From: RGIG3009 sp045578625
Lineage (GTDB): Bacteria > Bacillota > Clostridia > Oscillospirales > Acutalibacteraceae
NCBI GenBank assembly: GCA_045578625.1
Contig: JAZNKN010000034.1
Span: forward strand, 1 to 14,194
DNA length: 14,194 nt
Reading direction: 5' to 3'
Position 1 is the first letter of the stretch. Every line of letters begins with the position of its first letter. Positions 7,363 through 13,831 of this stretch are shown in pieces. Below the pieces are notes generated by a model that saw nothing but the letters and a program-made list of their open reading frames with translations, was not told the origin of the DNA and did no database searches. The position numbers were made by a program, and so were the translations under genes.

Positions 7363-8061
7363 TTACCCGACACACACCGTAGAACACCCATCGCTGTAAG
7401 GCTCGTGTATGCAGAGCTTTTTCTCCCCGGGGGACAGAAGATAGGAGCACAGATCACGGTGATCCTTGATTTCGTCGGGGAAAAACACCCCGCATTTCGG
7501 GCGATAGGTGTCCCCGTGAAAATCCCCGCCGCAGGTCACTGTTACGTGTGACTTTTCAGCGATCTCTAACAGCTCTTTTGAATAAGAGTTTTTGTACAAA
7601 GGATGGCAGTTTATCTCAATGCCATCCAAATACGCGGTATCCAGAACGGTCGTTCCGTTTCTAAACGGATGCGCTTGAACCAGAAGCCCGTTGTTTTCGT
7701 GCACCAACGCATACAGATCCTGCTGTGTGCAGTCGAATACCGTGGGGTTTTTGCTGAGAAATTCCGGATCTACGCCGTAAATAAGCATGTGTACGTTAGG
7801 ATACCGCTCCATGGTGACTTCGATACCGAAAAAGACCTTGCACCCGATGCTGTCGCCGTGCTGCTTTGCCGCGTAGAACTCGTTGATATACTTTTCCGCA
7901 AATTGCTCTATTTCCCCGTCCGCGATGTAGCATTTTTGATAGTGGTTGGTCAAAACGATACCATCCATACCGTGATCCAGCGCCTGCATCAGCACTTGTT
8001 GAAATGGGATTCTGCAACAACGGCTGATGCCGGAAGAATGGGCGTGCAGATCGATCAGCAT
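7363..8061 (-). CDS. PHP-domain metal-dependent phosphoesterase (232 aa)
   Basis: The protein has the polymerase-and-histidinol-phosphatase (PHP) fold signature of a metal-bound phosphoesterase: HAH at 6-8 in MLIDLHAHSSG, TNH at 38-40, Glu81 in FGIEVT, His91, QAHPF at 129-133 and the closing GGDFHGD at 178-184. It is a single-domain soluble protein with no DNA polymerase or HisK context, so the substrate (nucleotide, sugar phosphate or other) is unknown. The ATG at 8059-8061 has GGAGGT 6 to 7 bases upstream. An in-frame upstream ATG at 8143-8145 would add 28 residues that do not resemble a PHP start, and it has no such site. Base composition differs from the neighbours: I counted about 49 percent GC over 7381-7980, against about 60 or more in sampled flanking genes. 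Recent acquisition is possible. Confidence 0.85.
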   Translation of the reverse strand: MLIDLHAHSSGISRCCRIPFQQVLMQALDHGMDGIVLTNHYQKCYIADGEIEQFAEKYINEFYAAKQHGDSIGCKVFFGIEVTMERYPNVHMLIYGVDPEFLSKNPTVFDCTQQDLYALVHENNGLLVQAHPFRNGTTVLDTAYLDGIEINCHPLYKNSYSKELLEIAEKSHVTVTCGGDFHGDTYRPKCGVFFPDEIKDHRDLCSYLLSPGEKKLCIHEPYSDGCSTVCVG

Positions 8062-8082
8062 ACGGATACCTCCATGAATTTT

Positions 8083-8088
8083 ATTATA
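8083..8088 (-). promoter_or_regulatory. Possible -10 box for the PHP gene
   Basis: TATAAT lies on the minus strand within an AT-rich patch 22 bases upstream of the PHP start codon, and would give a leader of about 15 bases. No good -35 is found at the right distance (17 bases upstream reads GGCGTT). It may be a weak or activator-dependent promoter, or chance. Confidence 0.3.
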
Positions 8089-8101
8089 TATGTTGATTAC
8101 A

Positions 8102-8177
8102 CCAAAACGCCGGATAAACGGCAGTTTTGGAAAGCCGCGATGCATTTTTTCGGCCTCCGCGTGAAAGCCACGCGGAG
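8102..8177 (-). other. Two stem-loops between pflA and the PHP gene
   Basis: CTCCGCGTG (8155-8163) pairs with CACGCGGAG (8169-8177) over a 5-base loop, and begins 5 bases beyond the pflA stop. A second 11-pair hairpin with one bulge joins 8102-8112 and 8119-8130. Neither has a proper T-run after it on the minus strand. They may end or stabilise the pfl mRNA, but they do not meet the rule for an intrinsic terminator. Confidence 0.4.
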
Positions 8178-8182
8178 ATTTC

Positions 8183-8893
8183 TTACTTCGTCAGCACAGC
8201 GTTCAGTGTCGCCATGCTCTCCGTCGTCGGTTCCGGCAGATGACCGAAGGGGAAGGGGAGTGCCAGTGTGTCGTACTTGACCTGACAGAGCTTGCGGAAC
8301 GGCAGCAGCTCGATCTTATCCACGCACGCGTGCCGATCCGCGATCGCTTTCAGAGCCTGCACGTCCTGCACCGTGTCGTTGACGGTGGGGATGATGACCT
8401 GCCGCAGGGTGGTGGGGGTGTGCTGCTCGTTCACATACGCGAGGAATGACAGCACCGTCTCCAGGTGACAGCCGACGTGCTGCTGATAACGCTCCTCGTC
8501 GATGTATTTGATGTCCAACAGCACGCGGTCGGTCTCCTGCAGTGCGGCGCGGACCGCGTCGGTGAGAAGGCTGCCGGAGGTATCCAGACAGGTGTGGATG
8601 CCCTCGCGGTGGCACAGCGAAAATACCTCCCGCACGAAGTCTGCCTGCAGCAGCGACTCACCACCGGACAGCGTGATGCCGCCCTCGGTGCCGAAATACT
8701 CCCGAAACCGCACCGCCTTGGCAACGACCTCATTGGGGGTGTATGCCGTACCGTCGGTCAGCGACCACGTGTCGGGGTTATGGCAGCAGCCGCAGCGCAG
8801 GTGACAGCCCTGCAGGAACGCCACGAAGCGAACGCCGGGGCCGTCTACCGTGCCGAGGCTCTGGAACGAATGAATGCGGCCGGCGGTACTCAT
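8183..8893 (-). CDS. pflA: Pyruvate formate-lyase activating enzyme (236 aa)
   Basis: This radical-SAM enzyme uses a [4Fe-4S] cluster and S-adenosylmethionine to abstract a hydrogen from the conserved glycine of PflB. The cluster motif CxxxCxxC is at Cys30, Cys34 and Cys37 (CHLRCGCCHNPDTW). The GGE motif is at 77-79 in LSGGESLLQ, and the substrate-type signature SLGTVDGPGVRF is at 12-23. Length is close to the 246-residue E. coli enzyme. Two small departures: the usually aromatic residue before the third Cys is Cys36, and GGE is followed by Ser rather than Pro. The start codon overlaps the pflB stop by 4 bases, so it is translationally coupled and shares the pfl promoter and leader. Confidence 0.96.
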   Translation of the reverse strand: MSTAGRIHSFQSLGTVDGPGVRFVAFLQGCHLRCGCCHNPDTWSLTDGTAYTPNEVVAKAVRFREYFGTEGGITLSGGESLLQADFVREVFSLCHREGIHTCLDTSGSLLTDAVRAALQETDRVLLDIKYIDEERYQQHVGCHLETVLSFLAYVNEQHTPTTLRQVIIPTVNDTVQDVQALKAIADRHACVDKIELLPFRKLCQVKYDTLALPFPFGHLPEPTTESMATLNAVLTK

Positions 8894-11121
8894 AACGCCT
8901 CGTGGAAGGTGCGGCTAATGACCTCACGCTGCTGCTCGCGCGACAGCTTGTTGAAGTTGACCGCATAGCCGGACACGCGAATGGTCAGGTTGGGATACGC
9001 CTCGGGATTTTCATAGGCCTTCATCAACGTCTCGCGGTTCAGTACGTTGACGTTGATGTGGTGCGCCTTCTTGGCAAAATAGCCATCCAGAATGGACACC
9101 AGATTCCTGATACGCTCCGCCTCGGTCTTGCCGAGGGCCTCGGGGGTAATGGAAAAGGTGTTGGACACACCGTCGCGGCAATCGTCAAAGCTGATCTTTG
9201 CCACCGAATTGAGTGACGCCAACGCGCCGTTCTCCTCGCGGTTGTGCATGGGGTTGGCACCGGGAGCAAACGGCTCTGCTGCCTTGCGACCGTCGGGGGT
9301 CGCGCCGGTGTGTTTGCCGTACATCACGTTGGAGGTGATGGTCAGCACCGACAGGGTGTGAATGGCGTTGCGGTAGGTGGGGGTCTTGCGCAGCTCGGTA
9401 ATAACGCGGTGGGTCATATCCTTGGCAATGAGATCCACACGGTCGTAGTCGTTGCCGTATTTCGGGAACGCGCCGACGGTGTCAAACGCCGTAATGAAGC
9501 CGTTTTCATCCTTGATGGGATGCACCGCGGCGAACTTGATCGCGCTGAGCGAATCCGCCACCACCGACAGACCGGCGATACCGAACGCCATAAAGCGGGT
9601 GACGTCGGTATCGTGCAGCGCCATCTGGGTCTTTTCATACGCGTACTTGTCGTGCATGTAGTGGATGACGTTCATCGTGTTGACGTACAGGCGACTCAGC
9701 CAACCAATGTAGATGGCATACCGTTCCATCACGGTGTCGAAATCCAGCGTATCGCCCTCCAATACCGGCATCTGCGGACCGATATGGATGCCGCTGGTGG
9801 TATCGTAGCCGCCGTTAATGGCGATGAGCAGCAGCTTGGCGAGGTTGCACCGTGCGCCGAAGAACTGCATTTGCTTGCCGACCTTCATCGCCGAGACGCA
9901 GCAGGCGATGGCGTAATCGTCGCCGTACAGCGGGCGCATCAGATCGTCGTTTTCATACTGGATGGAATCGGTGTCGGCGGAGACCTTGGCGCAGAACTTC
10001 TTAAAGCCGTCGGGCAGCGCGTTCGACCACAGCACCGTCAGATTGGGTTCGGGGGAGGAGCCGAGGGTATACAGCGTGTTCAGCATACGGAAGCTGCTTT
10101 TGGTGACCAGTGTTCTGCCGTCCTCGCCCATACCGCCGACGACCTCGGTGATCCACATCGGATCGCCGCCGAACAGCTCGTTATATTCGGGGGTACGCAG
10201 ATGCCGTGCAATGCGTAATTTGATAACGAAGTCGTCCATCAGCTCCTGCGCCTCGGCCTCGGTCAGCATGCCTGCCGCCAGATCACGCTCAATGTAAATA
10301 TCAAAGAAGGAGCTGACGCGTCCCAGCGACATCGCCGCGCCGTTCTGCTCCTTGATGGAAGCAAGGTAGGCGAAGTAGGTCCACTGGATGGCTTCGCGGG
10401 CGTTGGCGGCAGGGCCGCTGATATCGCAGCCGTACATTGGCGCCATCTCTTTCATAAAGCCGAGGAAGGTGGTCTGCTGGAACAGCTCCTCACTCTGGCG
10501 GATGTGATCGGCATCAAACGGCATATCCGTCAGAGCGTCCTTATCCTTTTGCTTTTCCTCAATGAGGTGATCCACGCCGTACAGCGCCACGCGGCGGTAG
10601 TCGCCGATGATGCGGCCGCGACCGTAGGCATCGGGCAGACCGGTGATGACGTGGCAGCGACGCGCCAGACGCATCTCGTCGGTGTAGGCGCGGAACACGC
10701 CGGAGTTATGAGTGGTGCGGAACATAAATTCCTTTTCCACGTTATCGCTTAACTGATAGCCGTAGGCGGCGCAGGCCTGCCGCGCCATACGGATGCCGCC
10801 AAAGGGGTTGACACCGCGTTTGAGCGGGCTATCGGTCTGCATACCGACGATGAGCTCGTTTTCCTTGTCGATGTAGCCCGGTGCATAACTGGTCAGTGAG
10901 GAGACGGTGTCGGTGTCAATATCCAGTACACCGCCGCGTTCACGCTCCAGCTTGAACAACGCCTGCACCTTTTCCATCAATGTGGACGTACGCGCTGTCG
11001 CACCGGCGAGGAAGCTGCTGTCGCCGGTGTAGGCCGTGTAATTCTGTTGGATAAAATCGCGGACGTTGATCTCGTTCTGCCAAATGCCCTCGCGAAATCC
11101 GTGCCAATGCGTATGCTTCAT
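8890..11121 (-). CDS. pflB: Formate acetyltransferase / pyruvate formate-lyase (743 aa)
   Basis: It splits pyruvate with CoA into acetyl-CoA and formate, a main step of anaerobic sugar fermentation and a source of one-carbon units. The two catalytic cysteines are Cys407 and Cys408 in IACCVSAM. The radical-carrying glycine is Gly718 in RVSGYAVNFNKL near the C-terminus. Other family blocks include GYIDKENELIVGMQTD near 82-97 and HTGATPDGRKAAEPFAPGAN. Length is near the 760 residues of E. coli PflB, and the gene is intact. AGGAG lies 6 bases before the ATG at 11119-11121. The leader carries an apparent ZTP riboswitch, and pflA follows with a 4-base overlap. PflB is oxygen-sensitive when active, which indicates an anaerobic lifestyle. 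Confidence 0.97.
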   Translation of the reverse strand: MKHTHWHGFREGIWQNEINVRDFIQQNYTAYTGDSSFLAGATARTSTLMEKVQALFKLERERGGVLDIDTDTVSSLTSYAPGYIDKENELIVGMQTDSPLKRGVNPFGGIRMARQACAAYGYQLSDNVEKEFMFRTTHNSGVFRAYTDEMRLARRCHVITGLPDAYGRGRIIGDYRRVALYGVDHLIEEKQKDKDALTDMPFDADHIRQSEELFQQTTFLGFMKEMAPMYGCDISGPAANAREAIQWTYFAYLASIKEQNGAAMSLGRVSSFFDIYIERDLAAGMLTEAEAQELMDDFVIKLRIARHLRTPEYNELFGGDPMWITEVVGGMGEDGRTLVTKSSFRMLNTLYTLGSSPEPNLTVLWSNALPDGFKKFCAKVSADTDSIQYENDDLMRPLYGDDYAIACCVSAMKVGKQMQFFGARCNLAKLLLIAINGGYDTTSGIHIGPQMPVLEGDTLDFDTVMERYAIYIGWLSRLYVNTMNVIHYMHDKYAYEKTQMALHDTDVTRFMAFGIAGLSVVADSLSAIKFAAVHPIKDENGFITAFDTVGAFPKYGNDYDRVDLIAKDMTHRVITELRKTPTYRNAIHTLSVLTITSNVMYGKHTGATPDGRKAAEPFAPGANPMHNREENGALASLNSVAKISFDDCRDGVSNTFSITPEALGKTEAERIRNLVSILDGYFAKKAHHINVNVLNRETLMKAYENPEAYPNLTIRVSGYAVNFNKLSREQQREVISRTFHEAL

Positions 11122-11150
11122 TTCTGACTCCTTCCGGGCTGATTGCCCGC

Positions 11151-11190
11151 AAACAAAAAGGGCAATTCAGCTCTACAAACTGAATTGCCC
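11151..11190 (-). terminator. Leader terminator (expression platform) upstream of pflB
   Basis: On the minus strand GGGCAATTCAG (11180-11190) and CTGAATTGCCC (11160-11170) form an 11-pair stem with a 9-base loop, followed by TTTTTGTTT. It lies inside the transcribed leader, about 30 bases before the pflB start. Its first bases, GGGCA, are also the conserved end of the predicted aptamer. Aptamer folding and terminator formation therefore compete, as expected for an ON switch. A further short hairpin (CGGGC/GCCCG, 11135-11149) follows just ahead of the ribosome site. Confidence 0.85.
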
Positions 11191-11255
11191 AGACGGTCGG
11201 CATGTGATCCTCTACACTCCCCCGCGGTGGACCGCGAAACCCGTCAGTTATGTAA
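11184..11255 (-). promoter_or_regulatory. ZTP riboswitch aptamer (pfl RNA motif)
   Basis: The elements of the ZTP/ZMP aptamer appear in the right order on the minus strand: ACUGACGGG (11248-11240), a CGCGG-UCCA-CCGCG hairpin (11236-11223), GGGGAGUG (11222-11215), then GCCG (11201-11198) and CCGUCUGGGCA (11196-11186). GACGG (11245-11241) pairs with CCGUC (11196-11192). The class was first named the pfl motif after its link to pfl genes. It senses ZTP/ZMP, which builds up when 10-formyl-tetrahydrofolate is scarce. Binding should hold CUGGGCA in the aptamer, block the terminator at 11151-11190 and turn on pflB-pflA. The call rests on remembered consensus, not on a covariance search. Confidence 0.8.
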
Positions 11256-11266
11256 AGGCTATCTGT

Positions 11267-11295
11267 ATTATACACACCGCCGCCGATTTTGTCAA
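11267..11295 (-). promoter_or_regulatory. Strong sigma-A promoter of pflBA
   Basis: TTGACA (11290-11295), 17 bases and TATAAT (11267-11272) give a full consensus match on the minus strand. The start would be near 11260, so the leader of about 140 bases holds the riboswitch. A strong constitutive promoter fits control by premature termination rather than at initiation. Together with the riboswitch and the next promoter, this accounts for the gene-free stretch 11122-11462. I see nothing further in 11296-11399. Confidence 0.85.
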
Positions 11296-11399
11296 TGGAT
11301 GGGAGACGCGTTTCGCAAAAAATCGGTTTTTGGAGAAACAGAGGAAGCCGGCTGCAGTGGGAAGTAAATGTCCGTTATAGTCCACTCTTTTTTTATCCG

Positions 11400-11428
11400 T
11401 TGCTTTTTTTGCGCGGATACGTTATAAT
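11400..11428 (+). promoter_or_regulatory. Probable promoter of the transglutaminase-like lipoprotein gene
   Basis: TATAAT (11423-11428) is preceded at 17 bases by TTGCTT (11400-11405), a half match to the -35 consensus. The start would be near 11435, leaving a leader of about 28 bases with an AAGGTGA ribosome site. It diverges from the pfl promoter about 105 bases away. Confidence 0.5.
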
Positions 11429-11462
11429 ACCCCTGCATTACGTTTGAAAAGGTGACGATAGT

Positions 11463-12761
11463 ATGAAACGATGGCTTAGTCTTTTACTGGTAGCGGTACT
11501 GCTGCTGACGTGCGGTGGCTGCGACTCGGATGACTCCGACAGCCGGCGCGACCGATACGATGACGATGACGAGTTCGGCATCCATTTCAATACGACCGCT
11601 TCGGAGCTGCCCTCGTATTCGTACGAGCCGGCCGTGACGACGACCACCACAACGACAACACGGTATTCGGCTCCGACATTTTACGTGCCGTCGTTCGGTA
11701 CGTATCCGCCGTACACCGGTACGCGCACGTCTACAACGCGCTACACCACAAGTACCGCCACGACGTCGACCACCAAGCCGTCGGATTCCTATCCGCGGTT
11801 CAGCTCGCTGACCGCCTTGCGGGACTATATGAACTCCCAAAAGGATGCCGACGTTCTGAAACTCACCTTTGAGTACACGGGCCGCGAGACGTTGACGGCA
11901 CAACTGATGGCGCAGATGACCAATGCCTGCTACGTGAGCTTTACCCGAAGCGGCAACGTGTACACGGGGACCCTCACCGAATACCCCGGCGATCGGATCG
12001 TCGATGCCTATTTCAGCGGCGATTCGTCCAAACTGAATTCTGCTGAAAAGACCGCCATGAACAAGGCGGTGCAGATGGTAAACGAGGCGAAGGCCAAAGC
12101 GGCGAACAACTTCGAACTGGAAGTGCTGCTGCACGATGCGCTGTGCGATATGATCACCTATGACGATCGCACGCGTGAGATTTCCGATCCGAACGATCTG
12201 CCCCGCAACCTGACGGTGATTGGTGCGTTGTTGGACGGCAAGGCCAACTGTCAGGGGTATTCCGATGCGTTTTATACGCTGGCGTCGATCGCCGGCTTCA
12301 CGGTATCGCGTATGAGCGTGTATTCGGCGAGCGATCTGCACATGACGAACACGATCCACCTGAACGGTCGTTGGTATGTGGTGGATCTGACGTATGATGA
12401 TACCAATAACGATGAACGCAACTACCGGCTGTTCAACGCCGGCGTAGATCTCATCCGCGAGTATACTTGGGATGCGGAGAAGGAGATCCATCCCATCGCC
12501 AAAACCAGCGATTCGGTGTACTATTACCACTACACGAACAGTGCTTATACCTCCATGCAGACGATGGTGGACGCCATTGTGACGGCGTGGTCGCAGAACG
12601 GCCAAACCAAGGTGCGTGCCATGCTGAAAAACAACACCAATACGGATGCATTTAACGATATGCTGAAGAGTGCGCTGAATAAGACAGGCAAGAAATACAG
12701 TTATGAATACCGCTACTACAAAAACGGTCGCGATACCTTCTACACCGTCACCTTCAAATAA
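11463..12761 (+). CDS. Secreted lipoprotein with transglutaminase-like domain (432 aa)
   Basis: A lipoprotein signal peptide (KRW then a leucine-rich core) ends in LLTCGGC, with Cys20 the likely lipidated residue. An acidic Asp/Ser stretch follows (21-37), then a long Thr/Ser/Tyr/Pro-rich linker (about 44-108) containing a run of eight Thr. Next comes a globular region whose core matches transglutaminase/cysteine protease folds: Cys263 in GKANCQGYSDAF, His299 in TIHLNGRWYVVDLTYDD and Asp308. Such domains in bacterial exported proteins are usually peptidase- or amidase-like rather than cross-linking. The substrate here is unknown. Residues from about 340 to 432 form an unrecognised tail. The gene is a single transcription unit between its own promoter and the terminator at 12768. 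It is convergent with the FliB-family gene. Confidence 0.85.
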   Translation: MKRWLSLLLVAVLLLTCGGCDSDDSDSRRDRYDDDDEFGIHFNTTASELPSYSYEPAVTTTTTTTTRYSAPTFYVPSFGTYPPYTGTRTSTTRYTTSTATTSTTKPSDSYPRFSSLTALRDYMNSQKDADVLKLTFEYTGRETLTAQLMAQMTNACYVSFTRSGNVYTGTLTEYPGDRIVDAYFSGDSSKLNSAEKTAMNKAVQMVNEAKAKAANNFELEVLLHDALCDMITYDDRTREISDPNDLPRNLTVIGALLDGKANCQGYSDAFYTLASIAGFTVSRMSVYSASDLHMTNTIHLNGRWYVVDLTYDDTNNDERNYRLFNAGVDLIREYTWDAEKEIHPIAKTSDSVYYYHYTNSAYTSMQTMVDAIVTAWSQNGQTKVRAMLKNNTNTDAFNDMLKSALNKTGKKYSYEYRYYKNGRDTFYTVTFK

Positions 12762-12767
12762 TAACAA

Positions 12768-12802
12768 CAAAGGCGATGCCACGGCGGCATCGCCTTTGTT
12801 TA
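12768..12802. terminator. Bidirectional terminator between convergent genes
   Basis: CAAAGGCGATGCC (12768-12780) and GGCATCGCCTTTG (12786-12798) form a 13-pair stem with a 5-base loop. It is followed by TTTATT on the plus strand and TTGTTATT on the minus strand. It lies between the stop of the lipoprotein gene (12761) and the stop of the minus-strand gene (12803) and can serve both. Confidence 0.88.
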
Positions 12803-13723
12803 TTACAGCGTATCCAACAGAATGTCGAGGTTTTCGTCGGAATATTCGATCTCGGAGGAGAAGGCTCGTGCCAGCTCCACCTGATCCTCAAACGTAAACG
12901 TGCTGCTCTGCGTCCATTGCACGGCACCGAAGGCGTACAGCAGCCGATAACCAAAGGCGGCAAAGCGGGCGCGCGCGGCGGCATCGTCTTGATCCGCGGC
13001 ATTGGCGAAATGGCGGTAGATGAGATAGGTCAGTAGTTGCTCGTATTCCGTCTGCCGATCGGCCATGTGCCGGTCAAACCCGACGGTATCCGCGGCGGCA
13101 AAGCCGTCCCGCAGGGTGGTCAGCCGCGCGGTCCAAGCCTCGTCCAGACGCTCCAACGTCAGCAGCAGCGTCGCCCACGCGTCGGGCTGTCCGCTCGGTG
13201 CTGCACTGCCGCAGAGGGCAAGCATCGTCTCCACGCGCTGCGGGATGGAATGAGCGCGATTCTGCAGCGCCGCGAACACGCGCTCGCGCAGCAGCAGGAT
13301 GGCATCGTCGGTATCGGTACTGCCGAGCAGCGCCGTGGGCTCGCTGCGACCGAGGATCAGCCGCGCCGCTTCCTCGCAGCACAGCCCTAAGCCGCTCTCG
13401 ACGCGCCCCGGCAGCTCGTTACGAAACCGCGGGTGATCGGCGCAGATATCACACAGCCGATCCTCGCCCAGTTCCAGAATAATATCGCAAAGATTGCACT
13501 CGTTCAAAAACGGACAGCGCTCCCGCTCGTCCAAGCAAAAATGCGGCACACCGTCCTGTGTGACGTGTTCCCTCAGGCGGCGACCGAGTGCACCGGAAAC
13601 CGTGCGGTAAAACGCGGCAGTATCGGGATCAATATCGATCTCCCAACCGATGCAGCAGCTGTGCCGACACGCACCGCCGATGCACTGAAACTCCGCATAA
13701 TACTCCGGAACTACCCGCTGCAT
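12803..13723 (-). CDS. FliB-family Cys-rich protein (flagellin lysine-N-methylase-like, 306 aa)
   Basis: The N-terminal 116 residues hold twelve cysteines (14, 19, 23, 24, 63, 70, 76, 79, 91, 94, 115, 116). They lie in patterns such as CIGGACRHSCCIGWEIDID, CPFLNECNLCD and CDICADHPRF, as in FliB, the protein needed to methylate flagellin lysines in Salmonella, and in related YkgJ-like proteins. The cysteines probably bind metal or an iron-sulfur cluster. The rest is helical and less conserved. At 306 residues it is shorter than Salmonella FliB (about 400). No flagellar gene lies in the window, so the annotation may not give the real role. The start is ATG 13721-13723, preceded by AAGGCGGTGA. 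An in-frame upstream ATG at 13733-13735 or 13739-13741 would add only 4 to 6 residues and sits on that ribosome site. Confidence 0.8.
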   Translation of the reverse strand: MQRVVPEYYAEFQCIGGACRHSCCIGWEIDIDPDTAAFYRTVSGALGRRLREHVTQDGVPHFCLDERERCPFLNECNLCDIILELGEDRLCDICADHPRFRNELPGRVESGLGLCCEEAARLILGRSEPTALLGSTDTDDAILLLRERVFAALQNRAHSIPQRVETMLALCGSAAPSGQPDAWATLLLTLERLDEAWTARLTTLRDGFAAADTVGFDRHMADRQTEYEQLLTYLIYRHFANAADQDDAAARARFAAFGYRLLYAFGAVQWTQSSTFTFEDQVELARAFSSEIEYSDENLDILLDTL

Positions 13724-13745
13724 TCTCTCACCGCCTTTCGGCATC

Positions 13746-13754
13746 AGCATACCA
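13746..13754 (-). promoter_or_regulatory. Possible extended -10 promoter of the FliB-family gene
   Basis: TGGTATGCT on the minus strand resembles an extended -10 (TGnTATAAT with two mismatches). The predicted leader would be only about 16 bases, and no -35 is visible. It diverges from the spoVAD promoter within a 108-base gap. Confidence 0.25.
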
Positions 13755-13782
13755 CAAATCCCACCCAAAGGGAAGAGGGGCT

Positions 13783-13812
13783 TGCATAATTTTTCTTTCG
13801 GCTGTGATACTA
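13783..13812 (+). promoter_or_regulatory. Sigma-G-type (forespore) promoter of spoVAD
   Basis: TGCATA (13783-13788), 17 bases and GATACTA (13806-13812) fit the sigma-G pattern. The -35 and the spacing are identical to those before spoVAC, and the -10 differs at two positions. The expected start near 13819 lies right at the GGAGGG ribosome site, as for spoVAC. Confidence 0.7.
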
Positions 13813-13831
13813 ACCCTATGGAGGGATGACA

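Noticed and set aside
7603..8280. Plus-strand open frame of 225 codons over PHP and the end of pflA
   Set aside because: It covers two minus-strand genes and their hairpins, has no ribosome site and no domain.
9244..10218. Plus-strand open frame of 324 codons inside pflB
   Set aside because: It is antisense to PflB, whose catalytic motifs are intact over this whole stretch.
11484..12782. Minus-strand open frame of 432 codons antisense to the lipoprotein gene
   Set aside because: It shadows a gene with lipobox, linker and catalytic triad, and runs through the terminator region. Its Arg/Ile/His-rich translation shows no motif.
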